Source: Sediminicola sp035798135 (lineage in GTDB: Bacteria; Bacteroidota; Bacteroidia; Flavobacteriales; Flavobacteriaceae). From it: DNA of 64,000 nucleotides. The stretch covers positions 496,001 through 560,000 of the forward strand of contig JAPFBR010000001.1 in NCBI GenBank assembly GCA_035798135.1, read 5' to 3'. Under the pieces are notes generated by a model that searched no databases, was not told the DNA's origin, and saw nothing but the letters and a program-made list of their open reading frames with translations. The translations under genes were made by a program, and so were the position numbers. Below, piece after piece: positions 43,305 to 52,785 of the stretch. Every line of letters begins with the position of its first letter. Position 1 is the stretch's first letter.

Positions 43305-44408
43305 CTAAATCGCCTCGAACAGTTTACCGGGCAATGGTCGTACCACCCCTTTCATTTCCATATTGAAAAGTGTTGAGGAAACCTTGAAAATAGGAATTTG
43401 GCATTCCAAGGCAATGTTATCGAGTACCTGTTTGCCCTCCTTTTGTAAATAAGCGTGAATACTCTGCTCAAGCTCATCCATCTGAACAAACATTTGTTTT
43501 TGAACGGATCTTGATTTTTTAACTTCCACTTCCCAGCCCAATAAGTAAATCAAATCGGCCGCCGAGGTGAGCATGTGGGCCTTTTGTTGTTTAATGAGGT
43601 TGTTACAGCCTATACTGTACTTATCCTGTGCCCTACCAGGAACCGCAAATACATCCCTATTATAACTATGGGCAATATCCGCAGTAACGAGACTCCCGCC
43701 CTTTTCTGCCGATTCAACTACAATGGTGGCCTCGCTCAATCCTGCAATAATCCTATTCCGTCTCAGAAAGTTTTCCCGTTCTGGACCGCTATTACTCCAA
43801 AACTCGGTGTAAAAACCTCCATTACGCTCCACTTCCGAAGTGAATCGACTATGCGTTTTGGGGTACATTTGATTGAGGCCATGCGCAAGACAACCTATGG
43901 TCTGTAGCCCATATTTAAGGGCTGCTCTATGGACACAAATATCTACCCCATATGCAAACCCACTCACTATAACTGGATTTAAAGGGGCTATTTCCTCAAT
44001 AAAACGCTCACAAAAAGCCATTCCATAGCTTGTGATATTCCTTGTCCCCACGACACTGATAACCTTTCTTCCTTGCAGTTCAATAGCGCCTTTTTTGAAA
44101 AGCAAAATAGGACCGTCTATACAGTGTTTGAGATATGTAGGATAATCTTCATCCTTAAAATAGGTATGCCCTATGTTTTGTTTTTGGATGAACTCCATCT
44201 CGGCAAGAGCCGCTTCATGATGGGCTTTGTCCTGTAAGTTTTTAAGGGTATGGGTGCCAATGCCATCTATTTTTAGCAAATGGTAGGCCTTGTTATTAAA
44301 AACCTCAGCCGCACTTCCACAATGTGAAATTAATTTTTTGGCAGTTACATCGCCTATATTCGGAATGCTCTGAAGCCTCAAAACCGCAATCAATTCATCA
44401 CTAGTCAT
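43305..44408 (-). CDS. dprA: DNA processing protein DprA
   Basis: A 367-residue DprA/Smf protein. An N-terminal helix-hairpin-helix region (SIPNIGDVTAKKLI and KIDGIGTHTL) precedes a Rossmann fold with VVGTRNITSYG, VSGFAYGVDICVH and ESAEKGGSLVTADIA; a winged-helix-like C-terminus follows. DprA loads RecA on incoming single-stranded DNA in natural transformation. Competence genes comE or comF are not near. Confidence 0.95.
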   Translation of the reverse strand: MTSDELIAVLRLQSIPNIGDVTAKKLISHCGSAAEVFNNKAYHLLKIDGIGTHTLKNLQDKAHHEAALAEMEFIQKQNIGHTYFKDEDYPTYLKHCIDGPILLFKKGAIELQGRKVISVVGTRNITSYGMAFCERFIEEIAPLNPVIVSGFAYGVDICVHRAALKYGLQTIGCLAHGLNQMYPKTHSRFTSEVERNGGFYTEFWSNSGPERENFLRRNRIIAGLSEATIVVESAEKGGSLVTADIAHSYNRDVFAVPGRAQDKYSIGCNNLIKQQKAHMLTSAADLIYLLGWEVEVKKSRSVQKQMFVQMDELEQSIHAYLQKEGKQVLDNIALECQIPIFKVSSTLFNMEMKGVVRPLPGKLFEAI

Positions 44409-44512
44409 TTGTGGTAGGTTCTAATTTCTCTAAAAATACAGAAAATAAAATGTTAATAAAAAGTTAGGTGTTGGGTTTTGAAAAGGCTAAATTTATACTA
44501 ATATTTGCCTCC

Positions 44513-45457
44513 ATGGGAACTGAACAATACATAGCAGAGCTACTATATCGTTACAATTGTATAATTATGCCCGGATTTGGGGGATTTCTTACGCAGATGA
44601 AATCTGCCGTAATACATAGTAATTCCCATTCCTTTTCGCCTCCAACAAAGGTGATCTCTTTTAATGGACAACTTTCTTCCAATGATGGATTATTGGTATC
44701 CTATATGGCGGAATCTGAGAAAATTTCCTATGAAAAAATGCTGCAACGTATTGAGCTGGAATCCAATACTTGGAAACAAACCTTAAAAGACGGCAAGCGC
44801 TTGACCTTACCCAATGTCGGCGAACTTTGGCTAAATAAAGACAATAAAATACAATTCCAACCTTCCAACCAGGTGAATTATTTGACCACCTCGTTTGGCC
44901 TTTCCTCTTTTGTTACCGCCCCTGTAGTAAGGGAAGTCCTTAAGGAGGAAGTGCTGGAAATGGAAGATAAAATTCCTTTTATGATCACTCCAGAAGTTAG
45001 GGAGCAATCAAATGGATTTAGGCCTTATTTAAAATATGCAGCTATAATCCTACTGGCCTTTGCTACAGGTCTTACCGGTTTGCGTTTTTATAACAATTCC
45101 ATAAACGACCAGCTAGTAGTTCAGGAAGAAGCCCAAGAACAGGTCGCTAGAAACATACAGGAAGCAACTTTCTTTAACTCGGCTCCTTTGGAATTACCGG
45201 CCCTAAAATTGGAGATTACCAAAAAGGACCAGATACATTACCATATTGTTGCCGGTGGCTTCAGGGCCCAAGAAAATGCCGATAAAAAGGTGGCACAGTT
45301 AGAGGAAAAAGGATTTGAGGCCTCTAATTTAGGGATGAACAAACACGGCCTTCACCTTGTCGCCTATGGTAGTTTTACCAAAGTGGACGAAGCACTGCAA
45401 TACCTAAGACAAATAAAACGTACTGAATCCAGCGATGCCTGGTTGTTCCAAGAATAA
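44513..45457 (+). CDS. HU-CCDC81 and SPOR domain membrane protein
   Basis: A 314-residue protein from the ATG at 44513. The first 130 residues match the HU-CCDC81 bacterial domains found in Bacteroidota (YIAELLYRYNCIIMPGFGGF and LPNVGELWLNKD). A transmembrane helix lies at about 172-192. The C-terminal SPOR domain (about 240-314, HIVAGGFRAQENADKKV and LVAYGSFTKVDEA) should bind denuded peptidoglycan. The HU-like part faces the cytoplasm and could bind nucleic acid, so the protein may link DNA and the septum; function unproven. Confidence 0.85.
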   Translation: MGTEQYIAELLYRYNCIIMPGFGGFLTQMKSAVIHSNSHSFSPPTKVISFNGQLSSNDGLLVSYMAESEKISYEKMLQRIELESNTWKQTLKDGKRLTLPNVGELWLNKDNKIQFQPSNQVNYLTTSFGLSSFVTAPVVREVLKEEVLEMEDKIPFMITPEVREQSNGFRPYLKYAAIILLAFATGLTGLRFYNNSINDQLVVQEEAQEQVARNIQEATFFNSAPLELPALKLEITKKDQIHYHIVAGGFRAQENADKKVAQLEEKGFEASNLGMNKHGLHLVAYGSFTKVDEALQYLRQIKRTESSDAWLFQE

Positions 45458-45491
45458 TCACACTTCTTCTTTTTGCACCGCGATATAGGTG

Positions 45492-45499
45492 TATCTTTG
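45492..45499 (+). promoter_or_regulatory. -7 box of the thioesterase gene
   Basis: TATCTTTG matches TAnnTTTG exactly, 14 bases before the ATG at 45514. Confidence 0.5.
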
Positions 45500-45513
45500 C
45501 AAAAAATTTAAGT

Positions 45514-46029
45514 ATGCAGGCTAAGACTCCTAGAGATTCAAGGACAATTATGACCGATTTGGTGCTACCCAGCGAGACCAATCCATTGAACAATTTATTT
45601 GGTGGCGAACTTTTGGCCCGTATGGATAGGGCGGCGAGTATTGCTGCACGCCGACATAGCAGAAGAATTGTGGTAACCGCCTCTGTCAACCATGTTGCCT
45701 TTAATAGGGCAGTGCCCCTTGGGAGTGTCGTGACTGTAGAAGCTGCCGTTTCCAGGGCCTTTTCCACATCCATGGAGGTTTTTATTGATGTTTGGATGGA
45801 GGATCGCTTCAGTGGAGAACGCACCAAGGCCAACGAGGCCATTTATACTTTTGTTGCCGTGGATGATACGGGCATTCCGACTGCAGTACCAAAGCTCGAG
45901 GCTGAAACAGAGCTGGAAAAACAGCGTTTTGAAGCGGCTTTGCGAAGAAAACAACTAAGCCTTGTGCTCGCGGGAAAAATGAAGCCTAAAGAGGCTACTG
46001 AGCTTCGTGCGTTATTTATGGAGGAGTAA
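45514..46029 (+). CDS. Acyl-CoA thioesterase (hot-dog fold, YciA/BACH type)
   Basis: A 171-residue hot-dog thioesterase. NPLNNLFGGELLARMDRAASIAARRHS contains the family's active-site Asn and Asp region, and SVNHVAFNRAVPLGSVV is the second strand segment. It hydrolyses acyl-CoA, releasing fatty acid and CoA. The chain-length preference is unclear. It has its own -7 box. Confidence 0.88.
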   Translation: MQAKTPRDSRTIMTDLVLPSETNPLNNLFGGELLARMDRAASIAARRHSRRIVVTASVNHVAFNRAVPLGSVVTVEAAVSRAFSTSMEVFIDVWMEDRFSGERTKANEAIYTFVAVDDTGIPTAVPKLEAETELEKQRFEAALRRKQLSLVLAGKMKPKEATELRALFMEE

Positions 46030-46092
46030 TTGGAAACCCTCAAATTTGTTCGGATAAAATATGTTGTACTATTAAAGGTTAGTTCCAATGAA

Positions 46093-47322
46093 CTATAGTC
46101 GGTAGATCCAATCTTCCGGATTTAATCTATTGGCGTCTTGATAGAGGTAAAACTTAAGTTGGGTCTGTCCATTAGACCGATTGGTATAAATTTCACCCAA
46201 CTCCTCTTTCCGGCTTACCCTGTCCCCTTTCTTTACATACAGTTTGGACAGGTTGTAATAGGTGCTGATGTAATTTCCATGTTTGATCTGCACTCCCATA
46301 TTTCCTCCAGGCACTGCCATAATCCCTATGACTTCCCCTTCAAAAATGGACCGCGCCTTGGACCCTTCGTCCGTGGCAATAATAACGCCGTTGTTTTGGT
46401 GTTTTATGCCGGGGTAGACGGCATCGTTGTAAACGCCAAAGCCTCGGCTGACAATCCCTCTTTCCACGGGCCAATCCAATTTCCCCTTATTGGACGAAAA
46501 GTTATTGGCTACGATAGTAGCCTCGGGTGTAAGAACAAATTTACTGCTATTACTGCTCCCCCCAGCCTTTTTGTTACTGGCAGCTATCGCACTGCGGATC
46601 AATTCATCTATCTGCTGGTCTATTTTACGAGCTTCCTGCCTTTTCCTTTCAATGGCTGCGGTATACTTATTTTCGTTCTTTCGAATAGAGGCCAAAAGAT
46701 TCTGTTGGTCTGCGCGTTCCTTTTGTAATTCATTTTTGGCTACCAAATTTTCTGCAACCAATTGATCCTTAACCTTCCGTTGATCAGTTAAATCCCTATT
46801 CAATTGGGTCAATTCATCTGTTTTTACAACAATCTCCTCTCCCTGTTCCTTTCTATATTGTGTATACTGTTTCAAGTATTGCAATCTTTTAAATGCTTGG
46901 AAGAAATTTTCGGAGGACAACAAAAACATTAACCTACTCTGTTGTGATTTGTTTTGATAGGACTTTTGGATCATAACGGCATAATCTTCCTTGAGGGCCT
47001 CCAAGTCGTCCCGCAGTTTCGAAATGTTCCTGATATTGGTGTTGATCTGTCTGTTGAGGAGGTTGGACTGTTGGTTGGTTACACTAATCAACTGTTGCCG
47101 AACATTGATCTTTTGTCCCAATGCTTCCATTTGCTCCAAGACATTTCCCTTTTCTTTTTTCTCGGCGAACAACAATCTATTGATGCCCTTTATTTCGTTT
47201 TGAAGTTGTTCCCGTTTCGCTTCCAGCGCTTTTTGCTCATTGGTTTGCGCTAGTGCTCCAGTCCCTATAAAAAGAACTATAACCAAAGGGAGATACATAC
47301 GAATCCAGATCTTTACGCTCAT
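46093..47322 (-). CDS. EnvC-like murein hydrolase activator (degenerate M23 domain)
   Basis: A 409-residue exported protein. A signal peptide (about 1-25) is followed by a long coiled coil (about 27-250), then a LytM/M23 domain. The usual zinc ligands appear missing: the HxGxD position reads NNGVIIA and the final YxHL reads YYNL, while IKHGN is kept. Such degenerate domains act as activators of amidases, as EnvC does, rather than as enzymes. It is the last gene of the six-gene run that starts with the flippase. Confidence 0.88.
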   Translation of the reverse strand: MSVKIWIRMYLPLVIVLFIGTGALAQTNEQKALEAKREQLQNEIKGINRLLFAEKKEKGNVLEQMEALGQKINVRQQLISVTNQQSNLLNRQINTNIRNISKLRDDLEALKEDYAVMIQKSYQNKSQQSRLMFLLSSENFFQAFKRLQYLKQYTQYRKEQGEEIVVKTDELTQLNRDLTDQRKVKDQLVAENLVAKNELQKERADQQNLLASIRKNENKYTAAIERKRQEARKIDQQIDELIRSAIAASNKKAGGSSNSSKFVLTPEATIVANNFSSNKGKLDWPVERGIVSRGFGVYNDAVYPGIKHQNNGVIIATDEGSKARSIFEGEVIGIMAVPGGNMGVQIKHGNYISTYYNLSKLYVKKGDRVSRKEELGEIYTNRSNGQTQLKFYLYQDANRLNPEDWIYRL

Positions 47323-47323
47323 A

Positions 47324-48109
47324 CTACTTCAATACTATCTCTTTAAAACCATTTGGTATTTTATATGGAAAATTAACCGACCGATTGAATTCTATATTGC
47401 GATACTCTATGGAAATTGAATTGCTATGGTCCCCATTAATGGCAAGAATGCCAATTTCATTGGGAAGGACCCTTTTATCTATTTTTTGATAATCCTTATA
47501 CTGTATCTCCAGAATCCGTTTTTTTAGTGGTTGTGCAATTTGCTGGGAAGCCATTTTAAAGTTCTTGGGTTCTATTTCAAACAGCGTCTTAAATAATTCC
47601 AGGGACTTCTTGGGCTTCAGCTGGTAGTTGTTATTGCCTATCGACGTATCGTACTTGCCATCCTTTAGATCAAAAAGCGCTTCTCCCAACAGCATATTTT
47701 GTACTTTTTCAAAATTGAGCTCTATGCCCAACAAATTGCTCAGGTATATAAAATCCCCATCAAAATATTCGTTGTCGAGCTTGTTGTAAAAACTGACCCT
47801 TTCTGGCGTAATAAAAGCCTTAACAACTCCTAAGGGAGCACTGAGCCATATCGCCTTGTCTTTTTCCATACGAAGACTAACACTTACCCCTTGGGTCGAT
47901 TCCCCATCAGAATAATCAATCTTCATCCTACCACTCAATGTTTTAAAATTGAGCTGATTGGTATAATGGTTTTTAATGATTGTCTTTGCAGATAGGTTGA
48001 TGTCCAGTGTACCATCGGTCAATACCTTGTTGGATTTACAGGAAAATACCAATAACATAAAAAGGCCGTAAACCATCAACTTTGGTATTTTTAAATAACT
48101 CATTTTCAT
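47324..48109 (-). CDS. DUF4292 lipoprotein
   Basis: A 261-residue lipoprotein with lipobox VFSC (Cys 24). The mature part is a LolA/LolB-like sheet by pattern (MKIDYSDGESTQGVSVSLRM), in the DUF4292 family of Bacteroidota. It may take part in outer-membrane lipid or lipoprotein handling. It is between a TPR protein and the EnvC-like gene, with gaps of five and one bases, so the group is an operon. Confidence 0.85.
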   Translation of the reverse strand: MKMSYLKIPKLMVYGLFMLLVFSCKSNKVLTDGTLDINLSAKTIIKNHYTNQLNFKTLSGRMKIDYSDGESTQGVSVSLRMEKDKAIWLSAPLGVVKAFITPERVSFYNKLDNEYFDGDFIYLSNLLGIELNFEKVQNMLLGEALFDLKDGKYDTSIGNNNYQLKPKKSLELFKTLFEIEPKNFKMASQQIAQPLKKRILEIQYKDYQKIDKRVLPNEIGILAINGDHSNSISIEYRNIEFNRSVNFPYKIPNGFKEIVLK

Positions 48110-48114
48110 TCTAT

Positions 48115-49035
48115 TTAAGACCCTGTTTTTATTTTGCTAAGATACATATTTGCCTTTGAAGAATTTCCCAATGCTTTGTAGGCGATAGCCAATTCTTTGT
48201 GAAATTTGTTGGCCAATTCTTGATCGTCCAACAGATAGTCCAATCCCTCCTCCATGATGGATACCGCCTCTTTATACCTGCTTAAATTGTTCAGTGCCAA
48301 ACCTCTGGCATAGTAGAAATGGGGTTGGAGCGGAAACAATTCCATGGCTTCGGTAGCAATGTTGTCCAATATCTTAAAATCGTACTTTTCAATCAGTTGT
48401 GCTATCCGCGAAGTATACATCTCCAATGGGTTTATATCCTTTTCTGCAGGTTGATCTTCCTCCTTGTCCACTTCCATTGTGCTAACATCACCTTTTGCAT
48501 CGGCAATTTTCATCCTCAATATCTTGATGGCAACCGTTTCTTTCAGTCCGTTCAAAATAAATAGGGCATTATCAAAGTTTTGGCGATCGTAATAGATTTG
48601 GGCCAAATGCTCCCGAAAAACCTCATTGTCATATGGTACCAAGGCCCTTACAGATTCAAAGGAATTCCCTTGCCTTTCTGTGATCTCTACTAGGGTATGG
48701 ATATACCAATAATTATCAGGTGCCTTGTTTATCGCTTCCAGCACATATATTTGGGCATTGATAAGATCCCTGTTCAGGGCGTGGCTTTTTGCGAGTTCAT
48801 GGTCAATAACCGGATTACCTTCATCCATTGCCTTACATTCTAAAAATAGATTGATGGCACGATCATAGTTCTCAATTCCCTTTTGTTTCAAGGCTTCAAA
48901 AAACTTCTCTTGAAATTCATCTGAATAAGCCTCCAAGGTCACTTCTGCACTTTCCTCCACTTCTTGGGCATAGACATGCCCTACGGTTATAAAAACCGCG
49001 ATAAAAAGAAAAAGAATGTGCAGTCTTTTTTTCAT
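48115..49035 (-). CDS. Exported TPR protein
   Basis: A 306-residue protein with a signal peptide (about 1-24) and tetratricopeptide repeats (for example NYDRAINLFLECKAMDEGNP and SRYKEAVSIMEEGLDYLLDD). It probably serves as a scaffold for protein-protein contacts in the periplasm. It lies five bases upstream of the DUF4292 gene and 25 bases downstream of the nucleotidyltransferase gene. Confidence 0.8.
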   Translation of the reverse strand: MKKRLHILFLFIAVFITVGHVYAQEVEESAEVTLEAYSDEFQEKFFEALKQKGIENYDRAINLFLECKAMDEGNPVIDHELAKSHALNRDLINAQIYVLEAINKAPDNYWYIHTLVEITERQGNSFESVRALVPYDNEVFREHLAQIYYDRQNFDNALFILNGLKETVAIKILRMKIADAKGDVSTMEVDKEEDQPAEKDINPLEMYTSRIAQLIEKYDFKILDNIATEAMELFPLQPHFYYARGLALNNLSRYKEAVSIMEEGLDYLLDDQELANKFHKELAIAYKALGNSSKANMYLSKIKTGS

Positions 49036-49060
49036 AACCTTTTTCCCTGTTGAGAAGTTC

Positions 49061-50077
49061 CTATTCCATTACGGAATAATCCCCAATGCTAATGGTCTTA
49101 AAATTCCCATTGAAGACCACATGGTTGCCGACCATGGCATTGTCCAAATTCGCATTACTTATCTTGTTCCTATTTTGAATAAGACTGTTCTTTATTGTAG
49201 AATTTTCAATTAAAGTGTGATCCCCAATGGACACATAAGGTCCCACTGTTGTGTTTTTTAAAATTACGTGTTCTCCGATAAAGCAAGGCGCTATGATTTT
49301 GGCATTTTCCAAGGTAACTGTATCGGATACCAATTTTGCACCATCCTTTTCCAAAAAACCCAGCATGCGCATATTAGTTTCCACGGTTACATTCTTATTG
49401 CCACAATCCATCCACTCTTCTACCTTACCAGGAGCAAATTTCATGCCTTTTTCCATCATGCGCTTAATCCCGTCATTGATTTGGTACTCGCCCCCGTGCA
49501 CAATATTATTGTCCAACACATATTGGAGCTCATTTTTTAATGCGGCCACATCCTTGAAATAGTAGATGCCAATAACTGCTAAATCGGAAACAAAGGAAGC
49601 AGGCTTCTCTACCAATTCCACAATATTCCCATTTTCGTTTAATTTTACTACGCCATAGGCTTCGGGTTGGTCAACCTGTTTAACCCAGATAACGCTATCG
49701 GCAGATTTGTCCAGATCAAAATCGGCCCTGATCAAAGTATCCGCATAGGCGATAACCGCTGGACCGCTCAAGGATTCCTTGGCAGCCATTATGGCATGGC
49801 CAGTTCCCAATGGCTGGTCTTGGCGGTATATGGAAGCTTTGGCCCCAAGACTTTTAGCCAGTTCTTTTAAACTCTCAACAACATCCTCTCCAAAAAAGGC
49901 GGGATCTCCCAAAATAAAGGCAACTTCCTCTATTTCCTCCCCTAGGACTTTCGCGATATCACTTACCAAACGGTGCACAATAGGTATTCCTGCCACTGGT
50001 ATCAATGGTTTCGGAACAGTTAATGTATGTGGTCTTAAACGGGATCCTCTGCCCGCCATGGGTACAATAATCTTCAT
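49061..50077 (-). CDS. Sugar-phosphate nucleotidyltransferase
   Basis: A 338-residue enzyme of the NTP-transferase family. The nucleotide loop is MAGRGSRLRPHTLTVPKPL and the C-terminal half forms hexapeptide (left-handed beta helix) repeats (KNTTVGPYVSIGDHTLIENS). It makes an NDP-sugar from a sugar 1-phosphate; the sugar is not clear, with glucose and mannose types most likely. It is in an operon with dut and the flippase, which suggests surface glycan synthesis. Confidence 0.88.
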   Translation of the reverse strand: MKIIVPMAGRGSRLRPHTLTVPKPLIPVAGIPIVHRLVSDIAKVLGEEIEEVAFILGDPAFFGEDVVESLKELAKSLGAKASIYRQDQPLGTGHAIMAAKESLSGPAVIAYADTLIRADFDLDKSADSVIWVKQVDQPEAYGVVKLNENGNIVELVEKPASFVSDLAVIGIYYFKDVAALKNELQYVLDNNIVHGGEYQINDGIKRMMEKGMKFAPGKVEEWMDCGNKNVTVETNMRMLGFLEKDGAKLVSDTVTLENAKIIAPCFIGEHVILKNTTVGPYVSIGDHTLIENSTIKNSLIQNRNKISNANLDNAMVGNHVVFNGNFKTISIGDYSVME

Positions 50078-50174
50078 GATATTACTTTATTTGTGGTTCT
50101 TCCCACTTTGGGAACTATGTTGCTATTTAATTGTTGCTATATGTATTGGCAAATATCATTTTTCGGAAGGGAAT

Positions 50175-50609
50175 CTATTTTACTCCTGTACTTCCAAAAC
50201 CTCCTTCACCCCTTTCGGTTTCTGTCAACTCCTGCACTTCAATCCATTCGGCGCGTTCGTGTTTGGCGATGACCAATTGTGCAATTCGTTCCCCGTTCTC
50301 AACGGTGAACGGCACATTGGACAGGTTCACCAAGATGACGCCTATTTCTCCCCTATAGTCAGCATCCACCGTCCCTGGGGCATTTAATACGGTAACCCCC
50401 TTTTTGGCAGCTAGGCCACTTCTCGGCCTGACTTGGGCCTCAAACCCTACGGGCAATTCAATAAATAGGCCAGTGGGCACAATGGCCCGCCCCAAAGGTT
50501 GAAGAGTAACGGCCTCTGTAATGCTGGCGCGCAAATCCATCCCGGCAGAAGCCAAGGATTCATAATGTGGCAACGGATGGTTGGAGGTATTGATTATTTT
50601 GATGTTCAT
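50175..50609 (-). CDS. dut: dUTP diphosphatase
   Basis: A 144-residue trimeric dUTPase. The five conserved motifs are visible: AGMDLRASI, PRSGLAAKKG, NAPGTVDADYRGE, NGERIAQLVI and RGEGGFGSTG. It keeps dUTP low and supplies dUMP. Its ATG overlaps the flippase stop (ATGA), so it is translationally coupled. Confidence 0.97.
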   Translation of the reverse strand: MNIKIINTSNHPLPHYESLASAGMDLRASITEAVTLQPLGRAIVPTGLFIELPVGFEAQVRPRSGLAAKKGVTVLNAPGTVDADYRGEIGVILVNLSNVPFTVENGERIAQLVIAKHERAEWIEVQELTETERGEGGFGSTGVK

Positions 50610-52069
50610 TTTTTAAGAAATATTTTTTTTAGTTGTTCTTTTTCCAACTTCAGGACCATAGCAAAGAACAGTAGCAAAAGTACAATTCCTATCAACAGAT
50701 TTCTATCAAAAAGATAAAATGACAAAATGGAAAAAGAAGTGGATATGGACAAATAGAATACAATTTTACGGAAATTATAGGGGATGGGGTAATACATCTT
50801 GCCAAAATAGAAGGACAAGACCATCATGGTGCCATATGCAACCAAGGTTGCCACCGCGGAGGCCTTATATCCGAAATAGGGTATAAATACAAAATTGATA
50901 ACAATGGTCAGGATAGCGCCTATTATTGAAATATAGGCCCCTATTTTGGTACGGTCCGTTACCTTGTACCATACCGAAAGATTGTGATAGATCCCAAGAC
51001 AAAAACTGGCCAATATTACTATGGGTACCACGGACATGGCCTCCCAATAATCCGGATTGGGAACAATGATCCGTTTGAGCACATCTGCAAAAACCACGAC
51101 AGAAAGCAAAATGACACTTCCCAAGATCACAAAATAGTTGGTGATCTGGGCATATGCCATTTGTGGGTTCTCACTTTTGGAGTGACTAAAAAAGAAGGGT
51201 TCTATGCCCATTCTAAAAGCTGTTGCGAAGAGGGTCATGAATAAAGTGAGCTTATAACATGCCGAATATTTTCCTATCTCACTCTCGGCAATATCGTCAG
51301 GTAAAAGCCAATCCAGCATAATTCTATCGAACACCTCATTGATCGTAAAAGCAATCCCTGCAATTAACACTGGTGCAGCATATTTCATCATACTGCTCCA
51401 GATTGCCCTATCGAAAACATACGGACTTCTAAGATATAACCTCAACATCAATAAGAGTGTTACGGCACTTGCAATAAGCATAGAGATAAAGATGTAGGAG
51501 ATTTCAAAGTTAGGTCTGTACAGACTACTTAAAATCGAATCTGGACTGTTTTCGGCCATAATGGGAAGCAACATCAGGAAAAAACAATTTAACCCTAGAT
51601 TGATCACCACATTGGCGATCTTCACCAAAGCATATCGCATAGGTTTTTCATTGGCCCTTAACCAAGAAAACGGTATGATCACCAATGCATCCAATACAAG
51701 GATCAATATGGCATAGGTTATAAATTGTGGCTCTATGTCGCTAAATGTAGAAACCGCACCCTTAAACATAAAAGCAAAGAGCATAAAGGCTATAGACGTG
51801 CTTCCAATGGATATTAAGGAAGTGGTGACGACTGTTTTTTTATTTAGTGCGGCATCATGGTAAAACCGGAAAAAGGCCGTTTCCATGCCGTAGGCAAGTA
51901 GGACGTTAAAAATGGCGAACCAGGCAAAAATAATGGACACCTCCCCATACTCATCCGTTGGAAGAACACTAACATATAAGGGCGTTAAAAGAAACGATAG
52001 CATTCGGGGCAATACCGTTGCCAAACCATAGATAAAGGTCTGTTTAAAAAGTTTTTTTAACGGATTCAA
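50606..52069 (-). CDS. Polysaccharide flippase (MOP/Wzx family)
   Basis: A 487-residue inner-membrane protein with about 12-14 hydrophobic segments, of the polysaccharide transporter/MurJ-like superfamily. It should flip lipid-linked oligosaccharides. The start is TTG at 52069; the next in-frame ATG is within the first membrane helices. It is the first gene of the run flippase-dut-nucleotidyltransferase-TPR-DUF4292-EnvC. Confidence 0.9.
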   Translation of the reverse strand: MNPLKKLFKQTFIYGLATVLPRMLSFLLTPLYVSVLPTDEYGEVSIIFAWFAIFNVLLAYGMETAFFRFYHDAALNKKTVVTTSLISIGSTSIAFMLFAFMFKGAVSTFSDIEPQFITYAILILVLDALVIIPFSWLRANEKPMRYALVKIANVVINLGLNCFFLMLLPIMAENSPDSILSSLYRPNFEISYIFISMLIASAVTLLLMLRLYLRSPYVFDRAIWSSMMKYAAPVLIAGIAFTINEVFDRIMLDWLLPDDIAESEIGKYSACYKLTLFMTLFATAFRMGIEPFFFSHSKSENPQMAYAQITNYFVILGSVILLSVVVFADVLKRIIVPNPDYWEAMSVVPIVILASFCLGIYHNLSVWYKVTDRTKIGAYISIIGAILTIVINFVFIPYFGYKASAVATLVAYGTMMVLSFYFGKMYYPIPYNFRKIVFYLSISTSFSILSFYLFDRNLLIGIVLLLLFFAMVLKLEKEQLKKIFLKK

Positions 52070-52120
52070 ATGTGCTAAAGTTAGGGTTTAAAAGTAGGTA
52101 TTAAAACCCTCACCACAAAG

Positions 52121-52636
52121 TTAGTTCTTTGGTTTCGTGGAATAAATGAGCACCGCCTTCTCTTTAATCCCAGAAATCTTTACATATTTTACGCGATTCT
52201 TTACAACATAACTAAGTACAGCTTCTTGGGAAGCCAATTCAAATGGAAAATCTTTGGTTGAACCCCCCTGCACCGATGGTGGTTGGTTGCCCACTTCCTT
52301 CTTGGGATCGGCATGCATTACTAGGTCCGGATTATTGGAAGCGTTGGCAAAATTGGCCTGTACCAAAAATCCTTCTTCATTATTTTCCATTGTAACCTGC
52401 GCTATTTGCCCTTTATAGTATAATTCCAGGAAACGCACTTCTTTTGTAATTACCGAAACTGGAACGGTTACCAAAGATCCGGTCCCACTTTCTTCTCTTC
52501 CGCCCATCCACTCTTGTACTGTAACCTTTCCTATTTCAAAAGGAAAATCGGTCTGAAGTGCCTTTTGTGAGGAACAAGAGGTTAGACCAAAACAAAGTGT
52601 TAATAAGATAATAAGGTTGGTTTTAATGGATTTCAT
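52121..52636 (-). CDS. Lipoprotein, function unknown
   Basis: A 171-residue lipoprotein with lipobox LTSC (Cys 21). The mature part is beta-rich (GKVTVQEWMGGREESGTG, RFLELYYKGQIAQVTM) and has no Cys pair. No family recognised; it resembles small flavobacterial envelope proteins. It is 52 bases upstream of the flippase gene and may be co-transcribed, and it follows the ATP synthase terminator. Confidence 0.75.
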   Translation of the reverse strand: MKSIKTNLIILLTLCFGLTSCSSQKALQTDFPFEIGKVTVQEWMGGREESGTGSLVTVPVSVITKEVRFLELYYKGQIAQVTMENNEEGFLVQANFANASNNPDLVMHADPKKEVGNQPPSVQGGSTKDFPFELASQEAVLSYVVKNRVKYVKISGIKEKAVLIYSTKPKN

Positions 52637-52720
52637 AATGCGCTATTTCTAGTATTGAATGTTATTTACCCAAAAGTAATGCCAAGATACAATTTATTGC
52701 TTCCTCCTTTAATATCCATA

Positions 52721-52750
52721 AAAAAACCCCACTTTTGAGTGGGGTTTTTT
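52721..52750 (-). terminator. Terminator of the atp operon
   Basis: CCCCACT (52727-52733) pairs with AGTGGGG (52738-52744) with A-run and T-run on the two sides; on the minus strand it follows atpG. Confidence 0.88.
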
Positions 52751-52785
52751 TATGTCTTACCTCTATTTAGGCTTGATACTAAGCG

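Noticed and set aside
49779..50387. A 202-codon plus-strand frame opposite dut and the nucleotidyltransferase gene
   Set aside because: Antisense shadow; Ser/Leu/Phe-rich and with no recognisable domain.
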